Shown: positions 9,563-21,412 of the stretch, in pieces | Numbering within the stretch: position 1 is the stretch's first letter | How the letters are laid out: each line of letters starts with the position of its first letter | Source of the DNA: Notamacropus eugenii | Taxonomy: Eukaryota; Chordata; Mammalia; Diprotodontia; Macropodidae | Direction: 5' to 3' | DNA length: 64,000 nt | Assembly: GCF_028372415.1 (NCBI RefSeq) | Contig: NC_092875.1 | Span: 356,554,233 to 356,618,232 of the forward strand | Translations under genes and position numbers: made by a program | The notes under the pieces: model-generated | Told to the model about the DNA's origin: nothing | Seen by the model: the letters and a program-made list of their open reading frames with translations, nothing else | Database searches by the model: none

Positions 9563-12321
9563 AGTCTACAAAGTTTGCATGGTTCTCCTTTGTTTATTCT
9601 TTGAAATCTGCAAAAGCAAAATAAAAAAAATAACAACTTTTTCCTTCAACAAGTGACTTCAATAGAGACATGTCTTCAATTAAGAATTGCTTACATCTGT
9701 TTCTTGTGGAATCCCAGCAGAGCAACTTAATTTATCCTTTGAGGTCAAGAAACAGAACCAAGTTTAGTGAAAATACCTACATTTCTTCCTTTTAAGCAGT
9801 GTATGCCTGTTAAAATTTGTACCAGTCCTGCACCTTTGGTATAAAGGATACACTTTTCATTTATATAAATCTGAAAGAAGAATTCATTTCAGAATGTATT
9901 AAGGGAAAGAGAGCAGTTATTCTTTCAGACTCATTTATAGATCATTTCTCTTTATTGTGTTTAACAGATGTATGTTATGGCTTTGTTTTCTTTGCATTTC
10001 TGTCTGGAGAAGCCAACGAGCTTGTTATTTTCCTTTTTTGGTTGCAATTTCAAAGAATCTTTTTCTCCCTTCAAAAACATAAAGTCAGGCTTAATTATGA
10101 AAGTGGATGAGAATTGTTGTAGGTGAACTGTCAAGCAGAAAACACTTTAAGAAAACATACCTACCCCATGATGAGTTCAATTGCATTCATAAATGATTGT
10201 TAGGGCAATGTCTGGCATTATGTGGGAACATGAGCAATTACAATAATAAAAGCTAGACTGATTATTTTTGATAAGTGAATTGGTTTTAATTCCACATGTA
10301 AAAATAAACTAAAAGTTATTCTGGATGTGGGTCAGACTGGGACGTTGGGGGGGTTGTCATTTAGATGAGCAGCCAATTAGCCATCATGTGGCTCTTAAAC
10401 CATCATATTCTTAATATATCTTCTCATAAATGCACCCTGAGGAATAAAGCTACATGAAAATTTTAATACCTATGGTAAGGGTCTGTCTTGTCTTCATTTC
10501 CAGTGCTAGAAAAATGAATGGAAACTTAGAGAAACTTGAGATACTTTTGTGATTCTAGACTTCTCAGAAATGTTCAACCCAGTTTTAAACCCTTGTTAAA
10601 TAAGAATAAAGAAGATGAACGCTTGACTCTCCTCCTATTCTGGATAAGGTATCACTTCCCAGAAACTCCTTAGGCATGGACTCCCAGAAACAAACAGGAT
10701 GAAGGGTCTTGGGGAGATCCCACTTAATTTGAGGCCTGATAGAAAATACGACATCTCACAGAATATGCTTAACAGAAATTCCCTTTAATTTGTAGCAAAG
10801 ATAATTTATTTCATTTATTTATGATAAATTCAAAACAGATTATTAGCTTCCTTTTTTTTTTTTCCCGCAATGAAAATGTATGCAGTTTGAGTTTTTATTT
10901 CTCTCACTTTTAGAGTTAGGGTTGAAAAAAAAGGGAAGATCTTGTAATCAGTGACAATATCTGTTATGATTTGACACTATAATAAAGCTAGTTAGATGCT
11001 ATGTTACAATGCACATTTTCTTTGTACTATGGATTGGAGAGGTTTTCTATTTCCTTCACATCTCTTCCACCATCAAACTACAAAAAGTTTATATTACCTG
11101 ATTTACTAGGTGCATCATGTATAGTCTTTATTTGCATTTTCAAGCCTTCAGCCTCCATCAATACTTCAGTCTCCATGGCAGGTGGAAAGGAAAATACTCC
11201 TTCATTATACAAGCTTTTGCCACAGGTAGGGCCCATGGTAGAACATATTTCTGTTATCTTCTCTATTAAGTAATCTGAATTTGTTAATGTCAGATTGCAT
11301 GGTCTGATTGGGCCCTGCTATGTCTAGACTTGGCATTCTACCAGGGCACTCTAAGTATTTCTGTGCCACAGCTACTAAGGATAGCTATCAGCCAATGTGG
11401 ACTTATCACAAATTTTGCAGATCAGCTTAAGCAAGTCAATGTTTTAAGGAAAAAATGTCTTCCAATTCAAAGAGGAAATTTAGCTATTGGAAACAAATGA
11501 ATTTATGTTTCTCCTTGATGTTGCTAAAGCAATGCAAGAAATAACAAGAAAAATGAAGCTAACACATCTTGAGAGTCCCTGCCTTTCTTCTTCACAGCAT
11601 CACTCAGATTTTCAGGCCAAGCAAAAGCCTCATAGCTCACATTGCCCTGCCACCTCATCTCCTATTACTGTCATCTTTGCTGACCTATATGCTCCTAGTA
11701 TTTCTGAATGGTCTCTTATTGCCCTGTGCTGATATATTCAAGACCTGAAGTAGAAAAAAAGGGAAAATGAGTGGGTTCATTCTGAAGAAAAGTGTGCTGA
11801 GAGAAAACTATGGAAATGAAATGAGGGCTGGGAAGTCACTTGCTCCTTGGAAGGGCAATTTCCTCATTTGAGGATATTGAAGTGGTTGGAGGAAGTAATC
11901 TGGATGCTCTAACATACCATGCCTCTGCAGATTCTATGATGGACTATAAATTGCTTTCTCGAAAAATGGATGAGATTCATGAGATATATTACTATTATTC
12001 TGAGTGCATTTTTACAAAGAAATCCTTTTTGGACTTTTCATCACATGTACCCCAGAAACTAGGTTCTTAAGCACAAGCAATTATTAGCAAACTAATTAGG
12101 TCGGGAATACTTGTTGCAGTCTTAGCTTCGGTGAGAACTCCTCCTCCCCACCTTTTCTATCACTATGATGCAATAAAAATATAGATCAAGGGAGAGAAAA
12201 GATAGGCCTCCTTAGGAAATCCAAATCAATGCTATTCGTGCCTATGAAACCAAACTTGAATAACTGACATGGATTAAGGAAAAATTATGTTAATAAAATA
12301 AGGTGACCAGTTAACCTGGCC
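9563..12321. other. Long stretch without recognised gene or transposon
   Basis: About 2.7 kb with no element I can name. Short frames (9817-10110, 11001-11273, 11487-11732, 11840-12070) show no motif, no codon bias and no splice context. The 10140-10460 part is complex and includes a CAATTA homeobox-like site. Confidence 0.5.
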
Positions 12322-12475
12322 TAACGGAAGAAGCACAAAAGTCAGAAGATTGGATTTCTCTTTCTAGCTGGGTGACTATAGGTAACTTGTTAAACCTCTC
12401 TAACCTCATTTTCCCCATCTGTCAAATGGGGAAGATAATACTTCCTTCCATTCTCTAATTTATAGTATTGTTATT
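12322..12475 (+). mobile_element. MIR SINE
   Basis: 'agctgggtgactataggtaa', 'ctctctaacctcattttccc' and 'catctgtcaaatggggaaga' are the MIR head and core in order. A G-run follows at 12479-12488. Confidence 0.78.
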
Positions 12476-12537
12476 TTTGGGGGGGGGGCTTTGTAAAAGT
12501 GAAAGTGCTTCACAATGTAATGGTAGCACTTTGTGGA

Positions 12538-12582
12538 GGGGGAGGCAGAGAGACAGACAGACACACAGACACACACACAGAA
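12538..12582 (+). repeat. (CAGA/CA)n simple repeat
   Basis: agacagacagacacacagac-type units just before the next SINE. Confidence 0.85.
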
Positions 12583-12770
12583 CTAGCATCAGGGAGGTCT
12601 GTATGCAAGTTCTACTGCACAGAGAATAAGACATTGACTGCTGTTATTTTGGGCAAGTCACTTAAACTCTCAGAGCCTCAGGGAACTCTACTGTATGTAT
12701 CAAAGCAAGTACTGATCTCCATTAGCAGAGGGAATGTCTTCACTGTGAATTTCCTATAAGAATGATATCC
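12580..12770 (+). mobile_element. CORE-SINE (type ending in gaaatcaca)
   Basis: 'gggcaagtcacttaaactct', 'cagagcctcagggaactcta', 'gtactgatctccattagcag' and 'gtgaatttcctataagaatg' follow the subtype's order, with a decayed tail. Confidence 0.7.
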
Positions 12771-12917
12771 TGTAGCATAGATTCCATCTCCCCCCAAGAA
12801 AACAAACGAACAAATATACACATTTGTGGTCAAGATTCAAGTATAAATATGACAACAAATTTACAGATATTGTCCTCTTAAGGAGATTAGTCCAAGTTTG
12901 GTGTAATATGGACAAAA

Positions 12918-13070
12918 TTGCATAGAATCACAGAGCTGGAAGGGACCTTAGGAATCATTTGACCCAATCCATTTTATGCCACAGGTGAGGGGTTAAATGA
13001 CTCCCTCAAGGTCATCTAATTAATAAGCACAAGGGTAAAGAGAAGAATGGAGGAGTTTTCTGACTCAGTC
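12918..13070 (-). mobile_element. MIR3-like SINE, antisense
   Basis: 'catagaatcacagagctgga' and 'agggaccttaggaatcattt' are the reversed MIR3 3' end. The core and head ('ggggttaaatgactccctca') follow. Confidence 0.7.
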
Positions 13071-14504
13071 CCATGTTTGACATTACCCTTAAACATTCTG
13101 CCTTCTACCTTCATTTTAAAATGACTGAGGAGAGAAAGGGAAGATTTACAGTATGGGAGACCTTTCAAGTTCTGGCCAGTTTGGTGCTTAGACAGCCTGA
13201 ACAGCTTAAAATTTTGCTCTTCAGTCTGAGCAGAGGAGAGGTTAAATGTTATTTAGCATCAATGCAGAGTCAGTTTACATATGCTCTTAAGATGGTGAAG
13301 CAAATATTCAGGGAAGATCAATACTGAATAGACTGGGGTTCTTCTTTTTAAGAAAAATAGAGATAAGAAGCTGACTTTTGATATTTTCTAAGAGGGAAAA
13401 CAAAATATTTTCTGCTCCTTTAAAGGGTAGCAATCCATGACTGAGTCCCATTTTCTCATTTCCCTTGAATGGTTTCATCTTTTCCTAGCAGACAGAATAC
13501 TTTATTGAAATCACCATCAATCATAGTAATAGTTAGTAGATAGAAAGTAAACTGCATCTGAATTAAAACCCAAAGGGCTTTTTAATAGTTATGTTGGAGA
13601 CAAAAGAAATATCAAAGAAAGGCTATCAATACTGCTTGGGAGGGTAGAATGAAAAGAGATAATGGGGAGAAGGTAGAAACTATTCAACTCTTAATTTGCT
13701 TCTGTTTTCTCAGCCAAGGAGTCAAGCCTATGCAAGATTTTTAGATGAAGTTATTCCTTTTCATTAAGTATAAAAAGAGGCTACAGCAGCATTGACCTGG
13801 AAAGGGCAGAACAGCAATGTTTTCTGGGGAGCTAAAATCCTAGAAAAGTGAGGATATGGTAAATAAGCCCCTAATTTCCCTACGTGAGTTTGTCCTCAGG
13901 ACTGGGTGGGCTATGGTCCAGAGAGTGGGGAGCTACAGGATCAGCACATGTGGTGGTGGAGTCTTCTTCAGTGATATCTGAAAAGTCTGACCAATCAAAT
14001 TTCTGAGGGGGTGCTTCACAGAGCTAGATTTGATGGTAATAAAATTAATTTGGAGGAACAAAAGCTCTAGTATCTCAAGGGAAATGATTTTTTAAAAGTA
14101 GAAATGAGTGGGGGAATGCATTTCTGCCTCTTAAATTATATTATAAAGTGGTAATCATTATAGTATTTGATACTGGTTAAAAAAACTGTCAGTAGGTTGA
14201 AAGAACAGTTAAGAAAAACAAGTACCAAAAGCATTTGCACTCAAAACCCCAGTACTAAATGAATCTGACAACATAAAGTTTTTAGGGGAATACTTCCCTA
14301 TTTGACAAAAACTACTGGGAAGAATTGGAAAGTGGTTTGGCAGAAATTAGGTTTAGATCAACGTCTTCGATCACACAGACTACAATTACAATTTGAATTT
14401 GAATACTAATTTGAATACTAATAAAAAAATAAAAGCCATTAGAAGAGAATGAGATCAACATCCCACTAACCCTCTGTGGCTTCACCAGGTTTTCCTTCAC
14501 TTCA
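13071..14504. other. No gene or recognised repeat
   Basis: About 1.4 kb of AT-rich sequence with short frames only. No motif or family similarity that I recognise. Confidence 0.5.
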
Positions 14505-14640
14505 CTTCCACCTTTCAGAATCCTTTTATTCCATCAGTGCTCAGCTCAGATTTTCTCAATGACACTTTCCATGATTATCCTCCTCTCCTCAGTTGCTAAT
14601 TCTCTCTCCTTCCATTTATCTGTGTAAATATCATATTAGG
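14505..14640 (+). mobile_element. L2 LINE 3' fragment
   Basis: 'gctcagctcagattttctca', 'catgattatcctcctctcct' and 'cagttgctaattctctctcc' are typical of the L2 3' region. Confidence 0.65.
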
Positions 14641-14641
14641 T

Positions 14642-14792
14642 AGAAAAGTTGATAGGTACCAGGCCTGGAATCAGAAAGATCTGAATTGAAATCTAGCATC
14701 AGACACTTGCCTGCTGTGTAAACCTGTGACTCACTTTCCTCATAAGAAAAATGGTAATAATAACAGCATTTCCTCACAGAGTCATAATGAGA
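14642..14792 (+). mobile_element. MIR/MAR1-type SINE, 3' truncated by the next copy
   Basis: 'aggcctggaatcagaaagat', 'gacacttgcctgctgtgtaa' and 'tttcctcacagagtcataat' run in the usual order. The copy ends where the next one's head begins. Confidence 0.75.
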
Positions 14793-15005
14793 ACTGGGCC
14801 TAGAGTTAGGAAGATCTGAGTTCAAATCCAGCTTCAGACACTAAGTATATGACATTGGGAAAGTCATTTAACCTCAGTGACCTCAACTATAAAATAGAGA
14901 TAATAACTATCTACCTCTCTGGGTTGTGAGGATAAAATAAGATGTTAATTGTAAAACACAGTACAGGCCCTGACATAAAGTAGGAACTCTATAAATACTT
15001 TGTCT
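14793..15005 (+). mobile_element. MIR/MAR1-type SINE, head-to-tail with the previous copy
   Basis: 'tagagttaggaagatctgag', 'acattgggaaagtcatttaa' and 'ctctgggttgtgaggataaa' reach the full 3' end 'gtaggaactctataaatact'. Confidence 0.78.
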
Positions 15006-15239
15006 CTTTCCCCTTCTATATTCAAAGGTGTAGAGTAAGAGTATGGGTAATTAATAAGCTAAAGTTCCTAATGCAAGGAGGCAAATTTAACCTCATAGCT
15101 ACCACTGGGACAGTGGGATGGATTTTAGTACAGGAAGATGGTAGTGGAAAGAGGTATTTATGTTCATTGTCTGGACCTTTGATTCGAGTGCAGAGAACTT
15201 CTATTTTGGAATCTTTATCCTTCAATGCAAATCAGGGAT

Positions 15240-15377
15240 TTGAGGATAATTTATAGTTTAAGGGAGTTTCCTAGGGCGCTACTGTGTGAGATTAAATGGC
15301 TTGTTCATCACCACAAAGTTGGTGTATATCATAGGCAAGTCTTCCTTAGACCAGGTCCACTCCTCTATCTGCTACCC
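15240..15377 (-). mobile_element. CORE-SINE, antisense, interrupted by a hAT-like element
   Basis: 'gggagtttcctagggcgcta', 'agattaaatggcttgttcat' and 'aggtccactcctctatctgc' give the reversed SINE core and head. The expected end ('tgctagattatattgccttt') resumes after the insert at 15580. Confidence 0.65.
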
Positions 15378-15579
15378 CAAAGGTGGGGAACCTCTGGACT
15401 TGAGGACACATGTAGCCTTCTAGGTCCTTGGGTGCGACCTTTTAACTAGTCCACGTTTTATAGAACAAATCCTTTTATTAATGGGATTTGTTCTGTGAGT
15501 TTCAGATTCAGTCAAAGGGCTAGACTTGAGGACCTAAAGAGGCACATACGGCCTTGAGGCTGCAGGTTCCCCACTCCTG
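15378..15579. mobile_element. Palindromic hAT-like MITE, copy 1
   Basis: Ends are inverted: 'caaaggtggggaacctct' at the left and 'gcaggttccccactcctg' at the right. The arms stay complementary to a centre around 'atagaacaaatccttttatt' and 'gggatttgttctgtg'. Flanking 8-mers tgctaccc and tgctagat share TGCTA, compatible with a decayed 8-bp hAT target duplication. No transposase is encoded. Related copies are at 17037 and 48039. Confidence 0.72.
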
Positions 15580-15610
15580 TGCTAGATTATATTGCCTTTG
15601 CTAGAAGAGA

Positions 15611-17036
15611 ATGCTTTATTGAAAATTAATAGAATGGGAAAAGGGGACAATGGAATAGTATTACCTATTAAGAAAATGTATTTATGTGACAGGAACTAAG
15701 GGGTAGGATGGGCTATAGGACCAAGGTGGAGGACCAGTAGGGAGAAAAATAGAAGTAAATGTTGTGGGAGTAATACCACAGATGACTAGGATAAAAATTG
15801 AATTAGATGAGGAGTTTGGGGAAAAATTAAAATCTGGAATTGTAGTTGTAGGTATTTAAAATGTCAGGATTATCTATTGGATCTCTCTGTCTCCCCAAAA
15901 AAGGAGAACTGGTTATGAAAGAGGAACTCAATGTACAAATGAGAAACTTCTTGAGTGCAAGAAAACTATTTCACCATGGCCTCAGTGATAGAGAAGAGGA
16001 AAACCATGAATAACCTAATATGGTCCCTAAATTTTTGGATAAGGGTATTTCCAATAATTTAAAGGATAGGTAAGATCTCATGAGACCTACACTCAACAGA
16101 AGAAGATATCCCAATCGGGAAGGGAAGCTTGCAAAAACAAAATATCTAAGACCTAAACAGAAAGAGGAAGGTGCCTAAAAGATATTTTTGTGGCTGCATA
16201 GGGAACTCATCAACCATCTCAGGTTTTAAAAGGAAATGGAGAGATGAACACAAGATCATGAAGGACCAGCATCGTCCAGTGAAAATAGAGACAGAAATGC
16301 TAAAGTTCAGAATAAACTGAGGTAAGCCATGAATTCTAAAGATGGTACAAAGACTAATTCTTTCCGTTTCTCTATTGTCTATATGACATTAAGGAATATT
16401 AAATAGAACTCCACCTTAAAGCTCAGAAAAATTGACCTTAACTTATTTAAATCATTATTAATAGCCAAATCACCTTTTAATATAAATTTTAAGATAAATT
16501 AACAACTTTGTTTTATTATAGTGAATGTCACATTAAGTGTCATGTCTGACCTTTTGGATAGCTCAAAGGGTGTTGTGAGTTCTTATTTTAGTAACTCCAA
16601 TACAATTTTCTTAATAACTTTCATCTTAAGATTCTGGTTTAGAAGATATACTTTTCTAACGATGAGATCTAAATCTTGTAAATCTGTCCACTTGTGAATT
16701 TCCTATTACCTTGGAACAGTTAGTCAACAGTTTCACAGACCTAGTAATAGTTCCTGTATGCCATGATAGTTCTGGTAATCTGTGTAAACTAATTCTCTAT
16801 AATGAAGCACATCTATATCATCATTGCATTACCTAGTTGTAAACCACAATTCTTTTGAATGTTATTTTTTATTTTTATTTTCTCATGTGTTCTCCATTAA
16901 AAAGGAAGTAGAAAGGATCAGAGAAAACTGTTAGTGAAAATAATGCATGCAGAAAAATATTCTTAAATGACCTAATTTCTCTCACTACACCCTTTAGTTT
17001 GGTTCAATCCTGGCCCAGTACTAGGTTGATCTAGAG
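15611..17036. other. No gene or recognised repeat
   Basis: About 1.4 kb. The purine-rich text at 16000-16330 has a retroelement-like look (no long frames), but I cannot place it in a family. Confidence 0.45.
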
Positions 17037-17211
17037 CAAGTGTGGAGAACCTGTGGTCTTAAGGTCACATGTGACCCTTAGGTTCTCAAGTGCAACTCTT
17101 TGATTGAATCCAAATTTCACAGAACAAAAGAGTTTGGATTCAGTCAAAGGGCCACACTTGAGGACCTAGAGGGCCACATGTGGCCTCAAGGCAGTAGGTA
17201 TCTCACCCTTG
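17037..17211. mobile_element. Palindromic hAT-like MITE, copy 2
   Basis: Left end 'caagtgtggagaacctgtgg' and right end 'gtaggtatctcacccttg' pair as inverted repeats. Inner arms 'ttgattgaatccaaatttca' and 'tttggattcagtcaaaggg' are clearly complementary. Same family as 15378-15579. No convincing target duplication remains. Confidence 0.7.
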
Positions 17212-17401
17212 GTACAGTGTATACTGAAGGAGAATGAGACTTGAATTTTATTCAAGGATGGACTTAGAAGTCCATGTGGTCCTGGGAACCCTTGAGATTA
17301 CTCTTAAATTGACCCCAAAATGTCTCCTGCCTTTTGGGTATCTTTGGATTAGGAATTTCTTGAGACTAAAAAGCTCTATACTTCTTTGGACTGAAGTAAT
17401 A

Positions 17402-17450
17402 CACATGCACACATATATGTATATATGCGCATATATACATACACGCATAC

Positions 17451-17490
<40 letters not shown>
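17402..17490 (+). repeat. Compound (CA/TA)n microsatellite
   Basis: Irregular acac/atat units, then an uninterrupted (CA)n from about 17453 to 17490. Frames on both strands through it (17234-17512) are artefacts. Confidence 0.93.
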
Positions 17491-17493
<3 letters not shown>

Positions 17494-17934
17494 TAATAAA
17501 GGGTTCCTTTAGCACATGGGGCAGCATTACCTTAATGAATCCTTGAAAATATTTTAGGTAACTGGTGGAAATCTGGACAAAATTTCTTCAGAATCCTAAA
17601 CAGTTTAGTGAGTTTTATCAGACCAGGATTGATAATCATCTTGGATAAATGAATTTTTCTCAGTTTCCCTACCTCCACTGAAAATAAGAATTAAAAGCAA
17701 CTCCACTAATTCAGCTCATTTCCTCAGAAGCTTTGCTTTCCATGTGGCTCTCCTTCTGTGTGTTGTTTCCTTGTTCCTGTGATAGTTTAGGTAGCAGCTG
17801 AGAAGAGTTAAGCAACATTAGAGGTGATTTTTAAAAAATCTGGAAGTATATTTGATTGCTTTTATAATACATTTTGCATGACTTTTAATAAGGAACCTGA
17901 GAATATGTTAAAAAAAAAAAGTGGCTCAAATGCT
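17491..17934. other. No gene or recognised repeat
   Basis: AT-rich, with an A-run at about 17910-17920. Nothing assignable. Confidence 0.55.
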
Positions 17935-18085
17935 TGATCAGTCCCATCACCTCTGCTACACATTTGTGACTTGAGACAAGACATACTACAGACCTACTCA
18001 CAGGGTTGTAGTGAGGAAAGCCTTTTGTAAAGCTTCAGGTATTATATAAATGTGAGCTATTGCCATTATTCTCTTTTTATTATGT
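17935..18085 (+). mobile_element. MIR/MAR1-type SINE, 3' part
   Basis: 'ctcacagggttgtagtgagg', 'tttgtaaagcttcaggtatt' and 'atataaatgtgagctattgc' are the MIR core and 3' end. Confidence 0.7.
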
Positions 18086-18124
18086 TCCTTACACAAGTTA
18101 TTCCATATTCCAATTTTCAGTGAT

Positions 18125-18437
18125 TGTACTCAATGCATGGAATACTCTCCCTACTCATCTCTACCTCCAGCCTTCCCTAGTTTCCTTTAATGGTCAGCTA
18201 AAATCCTACCTTCTGTGAAAAGTCTTTCCTGATCCTCCCCTTGAAAACTAATGTTTCTCCTCTATTAATTATATCCAGTTTATCTTGTATATTTTTTGTT
18301 TGTTGTACGTCTTCTTGTTAGACTGTACTCTCCTGGAGAGTAGGGATTATTTCTAATCTTTCTTTTTATCACCAATGTTTAACATAGTACCTGGCACATA
18401 GTAGGGGCTTAATAAATACTTAATAACTGACTGAATA
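18125..18437 (+). mobile_element. L2 LINE 3' end
   Basis: 'gcatggaatactctccctac', 'tggtcagctaaaatcctacc', 'agtctttcctgatcctcccc', 'gagtagggattatttctaat' and 'acatagtacctggcacatag' give a near-complete L2 3' terminus ending in 'gcttaataaatacttaataa'. Confidence 0.88.
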
Positions 18438-19089
18438 AAAGTTCTTACATTGTTTCAGACTTAGATTGGCATGCTATGCAAGTGAAGGAACAAGGAATGA
18501 GCTGAGCTGGTAAAAAGAGACAATAGCCTTTTCCCTGGGATTTAGCTTATAATTATAATTTCTCTTTACCTGTTCTTCTACATAGGGTAATTGAAGAAGT
18601 TAAATAACCCCCCAAACTGTGGAATTCCCAAAGTCCAAAACAGTTTGCTAATTATTAGGGAAATAACTGTTACTCATTTTATAGCCTGAATGAACTTAGC
18701 AAGTACATGGAATAATCCCCATAAACTCTAGTGAGGTCTCCCAAGCCTTGAACTACGAAGGATAGTAATCCAAAGAAAAGACTAAGCCTAAGGGTATTAG
18801 CTGTTTATCTGCCCCTGCTCTGTGTTATATGGAGCCTTGGTAATGAGAAACTCCTGCTACATAAGGGTTGATTCAGTACATCAGTACATTTTCCTTACGC
18901 TTTTTCATGCAAATATATTCAAATTACCTTGCTTCTTACTTTCCTTTCTGATTTGTAGGTAGGAGTTTTTATGTTTTTTGTTTTTTTTCTCAATTAGGGA
19001 AGGTAAACTTCTCCTTATTCTCCTTTGGTTCAATGGAATGTATACCTGGCTTTACTTAGCTTGCATTAATAATGATATCTTGATTAATT
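18438..19089. other. No gene or recognised repeat
   Basis: AT-rich with T-runs near 18978-18990. Nothing recognised. Confidence 0.5.
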
Positions 19090-19147
19090 TATCTTGGCAT
19101 CATAAAATTCAAACTAGAGGGGAATGTTAGAGATTATCTACCCTACT
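19090..19147 (-). mobile_element. MIR3 or L3 3' end fragment, antisense
   Basis: 'cataaaattcaaactagagg' then 'ggaatgttagagattatcta' fits the reversed terminal sequence of MIR3/L3. It is cut off by the following LINE fragment. Confidence 0.45.
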
Positions 19148-19560
19148 TCTCTTATTGTACAGTTGTTATTCATCCTTCGTTCTCAAAGAGGACCATGACA
19201 TCAAGGAGGTGAAACACTAGTGAATTGTATTTAAGTGAGGGAGGGCTGTGCAAAGTCACCAACCTCACCTTCTCCTCTGGAGCCCTCTAGGTCCAGTGGC
19301 AAATTAAAGATTAGGATGGCTGGTGATGGCCCTGGATACAGTGGGAGACTTTGGCCTTTTAAAGTTAAGGTCTTTAACATGTCTCAGTTTGACTGAGGCA
19401 ATGCCAATTCAGTAATTAAGGTTAGGTAAGAACTGAGATAAAGAATGGATTCTTTTATCCAGTTAAAAAAAAAAAAATCAGTCTGGGAGGGGAAGACCAT
19501 CAGGGTTTCTGGCCAAAACAGAAATAATATCTCTTTATATTCACTCTGAACCAATCAGGG
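19148..19560 (-). mobile_element. LINE 3' region with 'gaacgaagga' terminus, antisense
   Basis: The + strand starts 'ccttcgttctcaaagaggac' then 'catgacatcaaggaggtga', and continues 'gagggagggctgtgcaaagt' and 'gatggccctggatacagtgg'. The copy at 50825-51180 matches over about 350 bp, including an internal A-run and 'gggaggggaagacc' after it. The 3' terminus is shared with the RT-coding LINE at 42172 and the copy at 44766. Confidence 0.75.
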
Positions 19561-21153
19561 CCCAAATAATGACCAAGTGGGGCTTGGCCTAGGACCTATT
19601 GTTGGCCAATCAATGAGAGTCGGAGTGATTTGGGTTTAGGGCATATAAATGCATATTGGAGGGAACATGGCCAAAAACATAGCCATGAGCATCCCTTTTT
19701 AGTTTGTGGAGAAAGCAGAAAATCAAGATGCTTTAGAAAAGACAAATAAAGCAAATATGTGTACATGAGGAATCCAAAATGGGGGAAAGTAAAGAAAAGC
19801 CATCCTTTTAAAAATTTCAGAACAATTTTTAAAGGCAAAGATGTGATTAGAAAGTCTAGAGACTGGCAAATTTAGCAAATTTAACCTGAAGCTCTTCTAT
19901 TTATCATTTCTGGCTGGTAGAATTAACTTCATTTTAGGAGAACTGACAGATGGATTTCTTGATTTATGATTATTTATTTAGGTTGAGGACTAAAAGGAAC
20001 TCTTCAAACCCCTGTAGCTGAAATCTTAGGTATTGACCTATGAGATGATTTATCTCCAGTGGACGTTAAAGCAAATTCATAGTTCAGTTGCAGAGCTGCA
20101 TCTTACCTCTTCCACTTCCCAACTCAATGCCTTGTTTACCCTTTTTTAAAAAATGATTTAATCTTAAGGGATCTTAAAAACAGCTCTGAAGAGTTTAGCA
20201 GTTGGAAGATTTGAGAAAATTAAAAAGCTGCTCTTTCCAAAATTTTATTAAAATGAGCATTTCTAATTGTTTGACTCATCTTGGTAATTCCAACTTCAAG
20301 TCAATTCGTTTTAGAAATAGAGCAAAAACCAATCAAGGGAACTTAGCTCCTGATGAGACAGATTGCAAGCAATAAATTTAGGTAATGGTAGAGATGTAGA
20401 GTTAATGGAGGATTGACAAATAACCTGGCTGTGGAACCGCATGTCCTGACAAAGATTTATTTTTAAAAATTAAAGTAAGATTGAATTAGGGCTAACAATT
20501 TAAAATAAAGGCCTAAAAAATAGGAATAGCAAAATGAAAAAATTTAGATGAATAAGGGATGTAAAGATGATTTGAAAAAATAAAGCACTACATGCATGTA
20601 AGATACATGCATGCAAATCTCTTTACACAGGTTAGACATGTATATAGCACCTTACTCATATATATCAGAGTGACTGTGACATATAATACAGATGACTATA
20701 AGACGTTTGCAAAGGGAATTTTGCTAAGGAACCAACACAACCATATCACTTGAAAGTCTATCACTGGGTGTGGAATGGGTCTCACCTTCCTTCAGTTCCT
20801 GTTGCTGCCAGTTTTCAGAGTTGATTCCTAGCTTTTTTCTTCTGTTTTATCTTGTTTTGCTTTAGCTTTTGTCTGGTGCTCTATATATCATTCTGTTCCT
20901 TTCACCAGTTCATAATAATGAATATAAAACCATGCTTCCTTAGGCACAATCTCCTCCAACAAGGAGGTTGGGAACAGTTTTAATAAAACATTCATTCAAA
21001 TCAGTGAAACGCATCAATGCACCTGGTAGAGTTAGCAGCCCAAGAAATGAATATTTCTTGGCTGTATTTTCGACCTTACCCAAGGAGGAGTTAATAGAAG
21101 ATCTTCAGTTCCAGTGAATCCTAGAATTGGGAAGCACCTTGAGAAAGAGAGAG
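19561..21153. other. No gene; CCAAT/TATA-like spacing near 19590-19660
   Basis: Two CCAAT motifs (about 19550 and 19605) and a 'gcatataaatgcat' TATA-like box (about 19640) occur in promoter-like order on the + strand. No transcript or ORF evidence accompanies them, and they may belong to an unidentified retroelement. The rest is AT-rich with nothing recognised. Confidence 0.35.
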
Positions 21154-21228
<75 letters not shown>

Positions 21229-21412
21229 CACAGAGAGACAGACAGAGAGACAGAGACAGAGAGAGACAGAGAGACAGAGAGAGACAAAGACAGAGAGACA
21301 GAGACAAAGAAAAAGACAGAGAAACAGAGACAGAGAGATAAAAGACAGAAAAATAGAGTGACAGAGACAGAGAGAGAAACAGAGAAGAGAGACAGAAACA
21401 CAGAGAAAGAGA
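21154..21412 (+). repeat. Compound (CA)n-(CAGAGA)n microsatellite
   Basis: (CA)n from about 21155 to 21190, then 220 bp of gaga/gacaga units, strand-asymmetric (purines plus C on the top strand). The long frames on both strands (91-114 codons) are repeat-encoded dipeptides. Confidence 0.96.
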
